A stretch of 64,000 nt of DNA, taken from NCBI GenBank assembly GCA_021186555.1, contig JAJKFL010000013.1, positions 31,266,743 through 31,330,742 of the forward strand, given 5' to 3'. The notes beneath the pieces were generated by a model, which saw only the letters and a list, made by a program, of their open reading frames with translations, searched no databases and had not been told where the DNA came from. A program made the translations under genes and the position numbers. This document shows, in pieces, positions 33,512 to 44,878 of the stretch (position 1 is its first letter; every line of letters begins with the position of its first letter). The DNA is from Reticulitermes speratus. Its lineage: Eukaryota > Arthropoda > Insecta > Blattodea > Rhinotermitidae.

Positions 33512-33793
33512 AGAAAGAAAGCTATTGTCAGTCGTAAAACGAACAGAACTGTAAGTGTACACACGTCCGTGTCTGTGGTTGACATTCTGACCGGTGTATC
33601 CTGGCGGTCACCATTACGTCACTCAGATCGCTTCTAGCCGATCCCTGTGACGTGTATAGTGGCTTCACTTGGCGACTGGTGCTGGCCGATCCGACAAACA
33701 CTACAGCCATCGTCAGAAGTCGCAGCTGCTACCTGGAATGCACTCAAAACTACAATCTTGGGTCCTCAATGTGGGTGTCCAAACTGCGCTCTG

Positions 33794-34345
33794 AATATTC
33801 ACTCATACGTTCATTTTTAGGCGCCTTCGCAAAACTGCGAAAAGCGAATATTCGCTTCGTCAGGTCTATCCGTACGTCCGTCTGTCCGCAAGGAACAACT
33901 CGGCTCACACCTGACGGATTTTCATGAACTTTGACACTTGAGAACTGTTCGAAAATCTGTTGAGAAAATCCAACTTTTATTAAAATCTGACACGAATAAC
34001 GGTACTTTACACGAAGAACTAAGTACAGTTATGATAATATCTCGCTTAATTCTCTTAGAATGAGAAATGTTTCAGACAAAAGTTGTAGAGAAAATCAAAA
34101 CACACATTTTATGTTCAACCACATTTTCCCGAAAATCGTGCCGTTTATGAAATAACGTGAAAAATCTGAGAAAGCCGGACAGGCCACAGATGATAATATA
34201 ATATGGCGCATGCGCTATGCATGCTGGATAATTAAGGCTACAGACACACACTCAGAATATGTAATACTTATTGCTTTTCCAGGGAAACAATGGTTACGCG
34301 AACGCGCTTCAGTGTTACGTTATACGTACGTTACCTGTCTTGTTT
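33794..34345 (+). repeat. Unclassified interspersed repeat family U, copy 1
   Basis: TTTTTAGGCGCCTTCGCAAA, GGATTTTCATGAACTTTGAC, AATGAGAAATGTTTCAGAC, AAAACACACATTTTATGTTC, GGCGCATGCGCTATGCATGC and TGGTTACGCGAACGCGCTTC recur in the same order at 51640-52170, and the middle part at 63198-63465. No coding frame is conserved. 34346-35195 is unrecognised. Confidence 0.8.
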
Positions 34346-35195
34346 GCTTTATTTACATGTCGCTTTAGGGCGTCGCTAGCAGCGCAGCTTACAGCGCGCC
34401 CAGTGGTGGGACAGTGCGTGACTGGGGAACTATAAATATGTGCAATTTGGCAACTGTGACCTAACTGGAGGTACTGTCTCTGTTGTAGTTTAGGGACTCA
34501 GAAAACCCACAAAAACTTTATTCAGTTAAGCCGAGAAATTGTGAAAATGACACTACATTATGCTGTCCTAAACGAGGTCGGGGTTGAGCATCTATCATGT
34601 TATTTTCCGTAAAGAACAGTAATTAGAAATCTGTAGACAGAGAAGAGTGAGTGCTGTAGCTAAAAAAGTGAACTTTTCTTACAGCCAGTAAGGAATAAAA
34701 ATTTTTCCTCGGCCTTCGATAAACTTACAAAGTGCCTGTAACCCCTACGAATCATATCTCTGGACCCAAGCTATCAGGGCATTTCTCGGACCTCAGCTTC
34801 TGAATGCAGTCAATCACATTACAGGGCGAACTTCTTATCGACATGACCCCAACAGACCTTTCATCTCGCGCCCGCTAGGGGGCAGGCATATCAACTACTG
34901 TCGCGCAGTTCCAGTCCAATTTTTCAGACTCATGTGCGTTTTTTTTTTAACCAAGTCGCCGCAGATACGTGATGCATTACAGGGTTGCAGATCAGGGAGA
35001 GTCAGGCTGACTGAAGGTTACTAAACACTGCAGCTGCTGATGTCACGCGAACGGCTTATTACAGGTCCGTATGGACGGGGGCATGTCAGCACAGATGTTT
35101 GGCTTCTGGCCGCAGGAAAAAATGACACAAATCAAACGTTGTATAAAAAATGCCGGACTTTCTCATGGTATTCTTCTTTCACAAAGAAAGAATTA

Positions 35196-35381
35196 GAGTC
35201 GAACCCGGTTATAACGACATCAGGTTAATGCGATACCTCGTCTATAGCGTCAGATATTCTGTGGTACAAATTAATTCCTCACTGTTAACCACTACATTAT
35301 ACTCCTCGGTTATAACAACACTCGTTTATAACGACACAAAATATTCAGTCCCTTTCATGACGTTATAACCGAGTTTGACTA
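35196..35381. mobile_element. pogo/Tigger-like MITE
   Basis: It starts GAGTCGAACCCGGTTATAAC and ends GTTATAACCGAGTTTGACTA, with TA on each side. It is homologous end to end with the 2822 element (TTAATTCCTCACT, ACTACATTATACTCCTCGGT, CAGTCCCTTTCAT). Both outer bases are mutated. 35382-36180 is unrecognised. Confidence 0.82.
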
Positions 35382-36183
35382 TATATGTACTCTCCTTCGT
35401 CTTATGCTCGAAAGAAGGTCATAACCTTAAGGAATAGCCTAGAGAGCTCTGATGGGATATTGTGTTGTCTTGAATTGACCAGCGAGTTACAATGGGGCTG
35501 AACGTGCATATAGTGGCGAGATGAAAATCTGTTTAAAGAATGGGATTGGGAAATTGAGTTCGGTTGGACTCAGAAAAAAACCTGGACATGATCTGATCGG
35601 GGAGAAATGCTTTCAAATAACACGTTACACAACTGGCGTCCGGTATTTTCGTACCTATCGTCATATGTCAAAGTAATACCAGATGTTATTGGGATGACGT
35701 TTAATAATTCACTGAAAGATTACTGACATTTATGCTTTAAATAAACATGTACTGTTACTGACTGTGCAGTTTGCAGTTGACCTTGGCTGTGGTTTGTACT
35801 GGGGAAAGCCGACCTTGCCTTGTTTGTGACCAATAACCCCACCACTCACGCTGTGCGAGTCAGTTGCATTCTCTTCGGTGTGGGGCACCATAACACATAT
35901 GAAGATCAGCCGGGGGGCCGGCTAAATTATGCTGTAACCAGACCGGGCCGAGTCGGGTAAAATTCTAAAATTTCGGCCCGCGCAGACCTCCAGGGCGCAT
36001 ACTGCAGCACTTACCGGTTCTTGTAATTTGTGTGCACGTTAAAATATATTAAAGTCCGGTTTCCTCTAGTCTCTACAAGAAACTTCAATCAAATTGGCTT
36101 CGTATATTTTAACAATCGCATCTAGCTCTGTGCAGCTGTCAAGAGCGTCATTAACTATCCAAGAATGACTCCAACGGACACTG

Positions 36184-36830
36184 AGAATGTGACAGTATGG
36201 TCTGATTTGTGATAGCATGACCTTATTTGTGACAGCATGGCTCTTTCTTGTGACAGCACTGTCCTGTTTGTGACAGAATCACCCTGTTTGTGATGGCATG
36301 GCCCTGCTTGTTGTAGTATTGCCCTGTTTGGGACAGAATAACCTTTTTCGTCACAGCATGACACTATTTGTGACTGTAGGGTCATATTTGTGATGCCATG
36401 GCCCTATCTGAGATAGCATGACCTTATTTGTGACAGAATGACCCTTTTTGTATTATTATGGCCCTCTTTGTGACAGCACAGTCCTGTTTGTGACAGAATC
36501 ACCCCGTTTATGATGGCATAACCCTGCTTGTGATAGTATTGCCCTGTTTGGATAGCATAACTTTGTGATAGCACGATACTATTTGTGGCAGAATGACGCT
36601 TTTTGTATTATTATGGCCCTCTTTGTGACAGGACATCCTCTTTGTGACAGCACAGTCCTGTTTATGACAGAATCACCCATTTGTGATAGCATGGTCCTGC
36701 TTGTGATAGGATTGCCCTGTTGGAGATAGTATGACCTTATTTGTAACAGAATGTCCCTGTTTGTGACAGCAGACCCTGTCTGTGATGAAGCATGACCTTT
36801 GTAATAGCGTGGCCCTCTGCTTTATTTATA
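36184..36830. repeat. About 20-bp minisatellite
   Basis: About 30 degenerate copies of TTTGTGACAGCATGGCCCTG. A block of several units (TTTTTGTATTATTATGGCCC) appears twice, about 160 bp apart (36447 and 36599), hinting at a higher-order step. Confidence 0.92.
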
Positions 36831-36964
36831 ATCACTCAGGTCTAAATCACAGTGAAATTTCTTGCAGAATGCTTATACTCATAAAACAGTGGTAACTATA
36901 CGTACCACTTGATTTAATATTAAAAAGCCATGCTTTTTGTCGACACAGTGTATTTAAGTGGTTT

Positions 36965-37125
36965 TTTTTGCGTGGTGATGGGCCCCCGCAGCAGATGCTA
37001 CGGACGCACCGCAGCCTTAATGCTTCTTGTGCAACCCCTGTGATGAAGATGAGCAGTTTTTTTACCAAGTTTTACAATTAATGGAGCACCAGTGGAATGA
37101 AATTGACAGGGGAAAACCATTTAAG
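36965..37125 (-). mobile_element. SINE-D 3' fragment
   Basis: GCAGCAGATGCTACGGACGC, ACCGCAGCCTTAATGCTTCT, CCCCTGTGATGAAGATGAG and TGGAGCACCAGTGGAATGAA are the reverse complement of the 3' end of the 17495 copy. It stops after GACAGGGGAAAACC. 37131-37485 is unrecognised. Confidence 0.75.
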
Positions 37126-37499
37126 TGGTTTGTATAATTCTCACAAGAATGGAAAAGCAGTTTTCTTTGAGGAGGGAACTGAATTTTAAACAATACTGCA
37201 ATGAACATGAAGCTTCAAAGAGCTGGATGAAGCAATGCTATGCTGTCGTCCGCAATAAGACCAAGACAACGTTCTACTCGTCGTCACATGACACTTCATA
37301 GCACAGCGATGGCCGCCAAGTTGGCTAATTATTACACATGCAGTGGATGAGAGGTCAATGTGCACTGCTTAGCACAGTAATGCAGAGATTCCGTCTTCAG
37401 AGTCTTAACAAATATGCGTTCCTGCGAAAAGGGAAGCAGGAGTTGTAAAAAGAATGACAAAATATCAACAATAAATTAATCATTAAAGCCCTTGGAGTA

Positions 37500-37810
37500 A
37501 AGCTATCCCATTACAGGCCTGAACAGGCCCTTAGAATTCCAGGAGGCTGAGGCTCCCAGAATTTCGAAGCAATCGGCATATGAAGGTGGCAAGGTTGTCA
37601 GTCCTACGCACCGGCCGCCTTTACCCCCCCCCCCCCCCAGGAGATATTCCTGGTACTCATTTCTGTTAGAGGCTAAGTCGACCCCAGGGCCATAGTGTGG
37701 CCAGAAGGATTAAGTCAATGAAAAATCCCTATGACCCCATCGGGAATTGAAACTTTGACCTTCCGGCTTTTTGCGCAGTGCCTGAAGCAACTGCGTCACC
37801 GCGTACCCCG
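37500..37810 (-). mobile_element. SINE-A copy with target-site duplication
   Basis: This is a complete reverse-oriented SINE-A, flanked by 14-bp repeats AAGCCCTTGGAGTA (37486-37499) and AAGTCCTTGGAGTA (37811-37824), one mismatch. Its internal CCCCCC has expanded to a long C tract (37626-37639). The B box is decayed (GGGAATTGAAACTT). Confidence 0.92.
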
Positions 37811-37994
37811 AAGTCCTTGGAGTACCAAATAATTCTTTACGACAGTGTACAAGAGTTCGCTTTCTCATTTCAGGCAGCGATGAGTTGCGTAGTGTTTGTG
37901 TCTCCCCTCGGCAATAAAAAAAAGGCAATCCCCTCAGCACTTAAAGTGCAGTGACTGAATGACTGGAACTGGGAGAATGGCGTCTCCAATCACA

Positions 37995-38052
37995 TCAGTA
38001 TTTCTTGTTCCAGAAGTGACATTTCTGACAAGCGTGTCTTCGACTTTTCTTA
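37995..38052 (-). repeat. Short interspersed repeat shared with 19023-19075
   Basis: TATTTCTTGTTCCAGAAGTG, ACATTTCTGACAAGCGTGTC and TTCGACTTTT are the reverse complement of the 19023 sequence. The class is unknown. A poly-G tract follows at 38230-38243. Confidence 0.6.
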
Positions 38053-38422
38053 CAGATTAGACTTCTGTCTTTGGTCGACCAATTTTCCTTAGAGGACTGT
38101 CCATAATTCTCATTGATGAACATTAACTAAAATTCTTCTACAGCAAACAAAACGCCATCGGCGACAGACGCTGCAAACGTCCAGTACGGCTTCAGATCAA
38201 ACGGTGCCAGCCAAAACTACTCTAAATTTGGGGGGGGGGGGGGCTGTAAATTTTTGAAAAGCGAATTTTAGCTTCGTCAAAAATATAAAGTCCAAATGAC
38301 ATGGTTAGGTTACGTAAATAACACAACTCACAATTGTAACAAAAGGCTTGGTGAAACTTAAGACTTACAGTCGTTATTTCCAGTAAGACTGAACACAGCT
38401 CTACTGGTCAACACGTGGCCTT

Positions 38423-38690
38423 CCAATTAGAGTGAACATAGATGGACGGTTTGGGGTTCAAATCCCGGTAGAAGAAAGAAATTTTTCTCTTTTCCAAAAC
38501 GTCCACACCGACTCTGGATCCCACGCAGGTTCCTATTTAATGGGTACCGTGTTACTTTCCCGGAAACAAAGCGACAGATTCGAAGTTAACCATTCATCTC
38601 CATCTATTGCTGAGGTGGAAACGAGTGGAGCTATAGCTCTTGTCCCCCTATACGCCTTCATGGCGTTGCCAGAGAAAATATAGCTTTTAT
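38423..38690 (+). mobile_element. SINE-B copy
   Basis: TAGATGGACGG and GGGGTTCAAATCCCGGTAG (B box) match the head region, followed by CACACCGACTCTGGATCC, TTTAATGGGTACCGTGTTAC, CATCTATTGCTGAGG, GTGGAGCTATAGCTCTTGTC and CGCCTTCATGGCGTTG. The A-box part is missing or decayed. AGCTCTACTGGTCAACACGTGG upstream and the same segment with two changes downstream look like a duplication flanking it. Confidence 0.8.
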
Positions 38691-38800
38691 AGCTGTACTG
38701 GTGAACACGTGGTTTTATAGCTGTACTGGTGAACACGTGGTTTTATAGCTGTACTGGTGAACACGTGGTTTTATAGCTGTACTGGTGAACACGTGGTTTT
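38687..38800. repeat. 28-bp tandem repeat, four copies
   Basis: Four identical units of TTATAGCTGTACTGGTGAAC plus ACGTGGTT directly follow the SINE-B. A G-run lies at 38850-38862. 38801-40000 contains nothing recognised. Confidence 0.93.
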
Positions 38801-40002
38801 GCAATTTTGTCAAATTTTAATTTTCAAAATATTTCAGTTTTGTCACACACTAGGGGGGGGGGGGGTGTGGCCTGCCTGGAATGTGAACCAAATGTTCGGC
38901 TACATCTACTTTTCTTTAAATATTTTTCGGCCATTGAATCAATAAAGATGATTTGGGCGGGGAGAGATGAGAAATGCATCCATTTTCTTGTCCTAACTGC
39001 TTGTACGAAACATACGTAGAAGTAGACAGTAATACAAAATTAAGAGTGAGTTTAAGGGCACATGTTGAGTCCGTATGGCCTGAGTTTATTTAGCGATGAC
39101 AGACTCTTATGAACAGTATACCAATATTCATGTTTCTATAAAATGTGAGGAATTTCTTGGCCAGCTAAACAACCTTCAGCTGTTCACGGTTTCCGTTCCT
39201 TAGCGTCAGAAAATCAGGCATTGAAGCCCTAATGATTTTCAGGCACCGCAGTATATTTATATGCTAGCCTGTGTTGTTAGCAGACGCGGATATATGGTAC
39301 GCCAGCGATGTATTTAGATAATTACTGCCATCTTTTAACTATGTGAGCAACTATTAACGAATAGGTACCTTCTCCCAGCCTGTTAATGTGTAAGGTTCTA
39401 AGCCTGCATTTTCGGATTTCCCAAGCAATAATTACGACCAAATAATTACATTACCATACAACGTGTATGCTGAGTTTGTGGGATATGGCGCCAGGATGAT
39501 TACACGGACAGGGACAAGATGTCGGACATAACCTCAATCAGGCGTAACGAACAGCGCTCGCAAGTACTGCGGGTAACAGTGGCACATGTCCACCGATAGC
39601 GAGCGAAGAGATGTTTTCTAAACTGGGCCTTAAACACAAATTATCGCAACTGAAACGAGTGTAAGTACAGTGGTTGTTAAAAATATCAACATTTGGATAA
39701 CTGAACGACGCTTTGTCGATTGTAAATGTGACAAGATATGCAGTGCCACGGGAGGAAGCGGCCGTGGCTTATTCTACGTTCTGTTATATACTTTCCCTAT
39801 AGTGACTGAAGAAAAATGCGATTATGGACGTTTATGGGCTGAGTTTCGAATACGGACCATGGTATATACGACAAAGAAATGAGAAATTTGGTGTCGAAAC
39901 GAATTAGTGTACTCAGCAGCAAGAGAGATTATTTATACAAATTATAAATTCTAATTAAATGTAATCCACATACCTTGCAAAATATAGATTGTACAGTACT
40001 GA

Positions 40003-40632
40003 ATCCAACAAACTGAATGTTCAGTAATAGATAGTCATCTCTCACTTATGTTTCTCCTACATGTTTCGATCTCTACAAGGTCATCATCAGGGACGCATAT
40101 AAAAAGGCATACAGATACAGTAAATTCTATAAAATATGTGCGTGTGCAGTGACACACCATATTGTCAATTAAAATTGCTACAAGTGTTTAAAATATAGAT
40201 CAGTTAAGCAACATTTTACAACTCTAAATTTTATATTTCACCTTCCACTGTTGACAAATGCCTATGTCAACTTCGTCGTCACCTTAATGCAAACAGAATA
40301 AAGGTTAAAAGATAACGCAGGGATATGCCCTTTGCAAGAATATGAAAAAACTGACATAGGTTTTTTTTTCGGCAACGGAAGATAAAATATTGTTTAGAAT
40401 TGTAAACAAATATTTATTAACTTATCTATATTTTACACATTTTTTAGGAATTTTAATTGACAATGTGGAATGTCACTACATACGCACATCTTTAACAGAA
40501 TTTCCTGTGATTTTATGCCTTTGTATATGCCTCTGTAATAATGACCTTGTAGATGTCCAAACATGTAGCAGGAACATATGTAACAAATGATTATTTATTA
40601 CTAAACGTGCAGTTTGTTGGATCAAATGCTGT
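40003..40632. mobile_element. 630-bp palindromic element with paired hammerhead motifs
   Basis: The left arm (40003-40255) and right arm (40370-40632) are inverted copies: ATCCAACAAACTG / CAGTTTGTTGGAT at the tips, then the hammerhead region, then ATTGTCAATTAAAATT / AATTTTAATTGACAAT near the centre. The left hammerhead has an intact core. The right one (about 40520-40570) is degenerate (CUGUAAUAAUGACC ... UCCAAACAUGUAG). The reading frame at 40390 is incidental. Confidence 0.85.
40053..40096 (-). ncRNA. Hammerhead ribozyme motif, intact core
   Basis: Minus strand: GUCC / CUGAUGA / U / GACCU-UGUAG-AGAUC / GAAA / C-AU-GU / A / GGAG. Stem II contains one C-A mismatch. Stem I is three pairs (UCC/GGA). 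The core is complete. Confidence 0.7.
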
Positions 40633-40890
40633 ATCACTCTGACCTCTAATTTCGTATCATATTCACGCGGTTACATCCTTTAACACGTAATCAATTCACG
40701 ATGGCGTAAGTATTGAAGCTGGAGAATGTCACAGCGTCGACACTTGCGTCAATGTGGACTGAGGTGTGAGCCAATTCTTGAGTTATGTATAGGATTTTCT
40801 TTCCACAATGTGAGGGTCTGCAGGTGTTGTTATTCTGTATAGGACAATGGGCGGAAGGGATGGAGAAGATCATAGATTAAAATATACATA

Positions 40891-41517
40891 AACTTGATCA
40901 GAAGAATAACAAATATTGGCACAGATTGGCCAAATAAATAAATCAGTAAGCAAAAAAGGTAGATATGTCAACAAATACATGTGTCATTTTCAAACAAACT
41001 TGATCAGAAGGATAACAAATATTGGTACAGACTGGCCAAATAAATAAAGTAAGCAAAAAGGTAGCTATGTCAACAAATACATGTGTCATTTTCAAACAAA
41101 CTTGATCAGAAGAATAACAAATATTGGCACAGATTGGCCAAATAAATAAACCAGTAAGCTAAAAGGTAGCTATGTCAACAAATACATGTGTCATTTTAAA
41201 ACAAACTTGATCAGAAGAATAACAAATATTGGCACATATTGGCCAAATAAATAAATCAGTAAGCTAAAAGGTAGCTATGTCAACAAATACATGTGTCATT
41301 TTCATACAAACTTGATCAGAAGAATAACGAATAGTGGCACAGATTGGCCAAATAAATAAATCAGTAAGCTAAAAGGTAGCTATGTCAACAAATACATGTG
41401 TCAGTTTCAAACAAACTTGATCAGAAGAATAACAAATATTGGCACAGATTGGCGAAATAAATAAATCAGTAAGCTAAAAGGTAGCTATGTCAACAAATAC
41501 ACGTGTCAGTTTCAAAA
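40891..41517. repeat. 106-bp tandem repeat, about six copies
   Basis: The unit has CTTGATCAGAAGAATAACAA, ATATTGGCACAGATTGGCCA and GCTATGTCAACAAATACATG. CTTGATCAG recurs at 40893 and 40999. Copies differ by few substitutions. Confidence 0.95.
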
Positions 41518-41792
41518 CTTTCGGTGAGATGAGTGTCACATGCGTGATGAGGTCGATACGAAATTTACTCAAAACACCCTGTTGTATCCTGGCACTAATT
41601 ACGTGATTAATACGTGTTTAAGTGGAATCACCACTGTCACAGAGATCAAGTCTGTAATTCAGAGCAACAACCGCCTACTGACACCCAACTAACAACCGCC
41701 TACTCACACCCAACTCCCAACATTTTTGTGTGCAAATCGCAGTGTCATTTTTCTCTTATACTACTGCCCATAAATTCATGTCATTGATTGCC

Positions 41793-41885
41793 CAACCATT
41801 TACCTTGTCTCCAAAATGCCTTCTTCCTCGTCTTCCCATAATTTCTATCCTTCCTTCTAACTTTCCTTCAATCACGTGTTTACAC
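41793..41885 (-). pseudogene. LINE-beta fragment
   Basis: The minus strand encodes KHVIEGKLEGRIEIMGRRGR and then leaves the family. The same peptide segment is at 4220-4300 and 43990-44050. 41886-42100 looks like a diverged repeat (TTTTCACGAAACTCGG recurs near 42450). Confidence 0.7.
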
Positions 41886-42107
41886 CCATTAGAAAAGTAC
41901 AGCCATTCCTACGCGGATACTCACAAAACTCAAGCTTGACAGCATTTTCTGCATTTCACTTACAACGAATTTCACTGAAATCGGACAATAATGTGGAAAG
42001 TATGGAAAGAAATGCATTTACGCCCTTAAGGAAAGTATGGCTGTTACTGTGTCGATTTTCACGAAACTCGGAACCTTTTTCTTATTCTTCTTTTTCTTCT
42101 TCTGGCA

Positions 42108-42352
42108 TTACAGTTCTTGTTGGCCCTTAGCAGTCCTTGTTGGATCCTAGCAGTCCTTGTTGAACCTTAGCAGTCCTTATTGGACCCTAGCAGTCCTTGT
42201 TGAACCTTAGTAGTCCTTGTTGGACCCTAGCAGTCCTTGCTGAACCTTAGCAGTCCTTGTTGGACCCTAACAGTCTTTGTTGAACCTTAGCAGTCCTTGT
42301 TGGGCCTTAGCAGTACTTGTTGGACCTTAGCAGTACTTGTTGGACCTTAGCC
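42108..42352. repeat. 20-bp minisatellite
   Basis: About 12 copies alternating CAGTCCTTGTTGAACCTTAG and CAGTCCTTGTTGGACCCTAG. The regular alternation suggests a 40-bp secondary period. Confidence 0.93.
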
Positions 42353-42554
42353 TCTACGATACTCGGAATCACTTAATATAATTTCATGTACACGTCTTCT
42401 ACCGAACTGGATCCAAGTTGGCGATATATATGACTCTCACTGTACCCATTTTCACGAAACTCAGGTAATACCTATGCTGGATTTCACCGAAATAGGTGAA
42501 AGAATAGGAAAATTTCGGGCAGGCCCGTAGCCAGACCATGAACACAGTGGGTGC

Positions 42555-42588
<34 letters not shown>

Positions 42589-43686
42589 CAGTGGTGCTTC
42601 GCAATTCGACGTCTCGCAATTCGACAGTTTCGCAATTCGACAGTTGAGTTGCGCCAGCCGGCGCATGCGCGTGCATAGAATTGTGCGTTGTCATTTGTTA
42701 TTTGTTAGTTCTTATTGAAGTGCGTTGGTGTTTGCTCGTGTTGTTTGTGCTAATTTTCAATTCTGCATTTTTCATACCCTACACCATTAAGAATGAGTAA
42801 AAACAGAAGTGAACAGAAAATACACACTTGGTTGAGCATAGAGAAGAAGAAAGAAATTGTAGATAAAGTGCAAAAAAGGTAGCACAATTACAAGTGTAGC
42901 TCAAGAGTATGGCGTTCCTAGGTCAACTGTGGCAACTTTTTGGCAACAGAGAGAGAAGATTATGAGTGCTAGGGTGTCTGTTGGAGCAATGAAGATTTCT
43001 GACAAGAATAGATCTTCGATCAATGAAGAGATGGAAAAGCTGCTTATTACCTGGATTAAAGAAAGACAGATGAAGGGAGATCCAGTAACTCAAGCAATGA
43101 TCTGTGAGAAGGCTAGGTTAATTTTTGAAGAATTGCAGAAGAAAACTCCAGGATCTACCTCAAATAAAACTGAGGAATTCAAAGCAAGCCGAGGATGGTT
43201 TCATAGATTCAAAGGTAGAACATGCATTCATAGTGTTCTCAGACATGGGGAGGCTCTTAGTGCAGATAAAGATGCTGCAGAAAAGTTTGTGAGAAAATTC
43301 GAAGATTTAATCAGGAAGGAAGGCTGCCTGCCACAGCAAATTTTTAACGGGGATGAAACTGGGTTATTTTGGAAGCGCTTGCCAAATCGAAGTTACATCA
43401 CGCAAGAAGAAATGAAACTCCCAGGACATAAGCCTATGAAAGATAGGCTTACCTTGTTATTGGCGGCAAATGCAAGCGGACACTTTAAACTAAAGCCACT
43501 TCTGATCTATCACTCAGAAAATCCTCGGTGCTTTGGGAAAAAAATCATTAAATACAAGCTGCCAGTGACAACGAATTAATCTATTTTCAATAGCCTTATA
43601 TGGGAAATATTGTCCCGCAATTCGACAGTTTCGCATTTCGACATTACTTCGGCGACGGATTAGTGTTGAATTGCGAGGCACCACTG
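42589..43686 (+). mobile_element. pogo/Tigger-like DNA transposon, internally deleted
   Basis: The 1098-bp element is bounded by inverted termini (CAGTGGTGCTTCGCAATTCG left, GAATTGCGAGGCACCACTG right) and TA duplications. Subterminal copies of CGCAATTCGACAGTTT occur three times at the left and twice at the right, probably transposase-binding repeats. It encodes the N-terminal part of a transposase. The rest of the catalytic domain is deleted, so it is non-autonomous, though its ends look usable in trans. Confidence 0.93.
42793..43579 (+). pseudogene. pogo/Tigger-type transposase, frameshifted and C-terminally deleted
   Basis: The frame opens at 42793 (MSKNRSEQKIHTWLSIEKKK) and is shifted within an A run at about 42871-42876. 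It then continues open as 42929-43579, including ITSVAQEYGVPRSTVATFW (first helix-turn-helix), a CENP-B-type second DNA-binding region (TQAMICEKARLIFEELQK ... RGWFHRFKGR) and the start of the DDE domain (FNGDETGLFWKRLPNRSYI, with the first catalytic Asp). It stops at KYKLPVTTN. The second and third catalytic acids are absent because of the internal deletion. Full-length relatives are roughly twice as long. This is the only strong protein-coding signal in the window. Confidence 0.92.
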
Positions 43687-43849
43687 TATACGTTTATATA
43701 CGTATATAATGCTATATTACTAATATATTGTGTATACGTATATTATTTGTGTATCGGCGTAAAAAGCGCCTTTGTCATGACCACAAAATCAACACTTTAA
43801 TTACATAATGCGCTCTGTAACATTGCACAAAACATCTTGCATTCATTCA

Positions 43850-44221
43850 TTCATTCATTCTGCAGTCTGTCTTACGACAAGTCCGTAGCCTCTTCCAAAG
43901 CGAGTTCTCCACAAGGTGCGATCCAGTGATTCCTGTTTCAATTTCCAGTATCTTCTCTTTTCCTTAAGGTCATCCAGTAGCTGCTTACGCCTTCTCCCTC
44001 GTCTTCCCGTCACTTCTATACTTCCCTCTAACTTTCATTCAATCACATGTTTCAGAAAGCAGTTTCTACGCAAGATGTGACCAATCCAGTTAGCCTTTCT
44101 TCTTTTTATTGTATGTAGATATTCCTCTCCTCCTTGACTCTGTGTAATACTTCTTCATTTCTCACACGATCGGTCCAACTGATCTTCTCCATTCTTCTCC
44201 AGCACCACATTTCAAAACTTA
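43850..44221 (-). pseudogene. LINE-beta 3' tail, 5' truncated
   Basis: The minus strand starts at FEMWCWRRMEKISWTDRVRN and continues EEVLHRVKEERN, then shows stops and shifts before the QLLDDLKEKRRYW region. It ends in CATTCATTC repeats (plus strand 43841-43860), the family's tandem tail. It is useful as the uninverted reference for the 3963 copy. Confidence 0.88.
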
Positions 44222-44878
44222 TACATACATTTTTGACAATGAGTTTCCAACCACGGCGGCTCAACAAAGGCAACACGTGGATGCGGTAAGGTGTCGCACA
44301 TTTTTTAGCGGATCCATCAGCATGTTTGTTTTGACATTTTGCATATTCCTAGTGGGTCAATCCAGACTCGTAGTGGGTACAGTGCACACAATTGCACTCC
44401 CCCCCCCCCCCCCGGGCTACGGGCCTGAGAACCATGAAGTAAAGCGTGACTATCACTGAACAGCTTTTCATAGAACTCAAACCTGCTCGACAAATTTTTA
44501 AAATTATTTTTATACAGAATGTTACAAAAACCCAACAAATGGTTTAGACGCTGATAATAGGTCACAGGCAGACAGACGGCCGGACGTGAACTGCACATAA
44601 GACGCCGTTTTCTTTTACTTTGTAAAGAAAGCCTAATAACAACAAATAGCAAAAATTAAAAATTTCTAGTTGTCAATTTCTTCTAATGAAGTAATATATT
44701 TATAATTTAAATTTATCGACAGACACTGGTGTGCTGACCACGAGTTGTGAATCACCAATTCTGAGAAACACCAAAGAAGGGTCTCCTGTCTCAGGTAACG
44801 TAAATGAAGAAACCAAATATTCTATAAACTGGTATTATATACACACACACACAATATATATATATATACATATACATA

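Larger units (their letters stand above)
42520..44427. mobile_element. TIR element hosting nested insertions
   Basis: The left end CAGGCCCGTAGCC is mirrored at the right end by GGCTACGGGCCTG, preceded by a C15 run. CAGG.CCGTAGCC ends next to a G/C run are common in insect DNA elements. Inside lie a TA repeat (42551-42588), a pogo/Tigger copy (42589-43686) and a LINE-beta tail (43850-44221). The host element's own sequence is therefore only about 400 bp and non-coding. The superfamily and target duplication are unresolved. Confidence 0.6.

Noticed and set aside
40891..41517. Regularly spaced repeats suggestive of a CRISPR array
   Set aside because: The 106-bp units are contiguous without unique spacers, and the locus is eukaryotic. 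The same holds for the other arrays.
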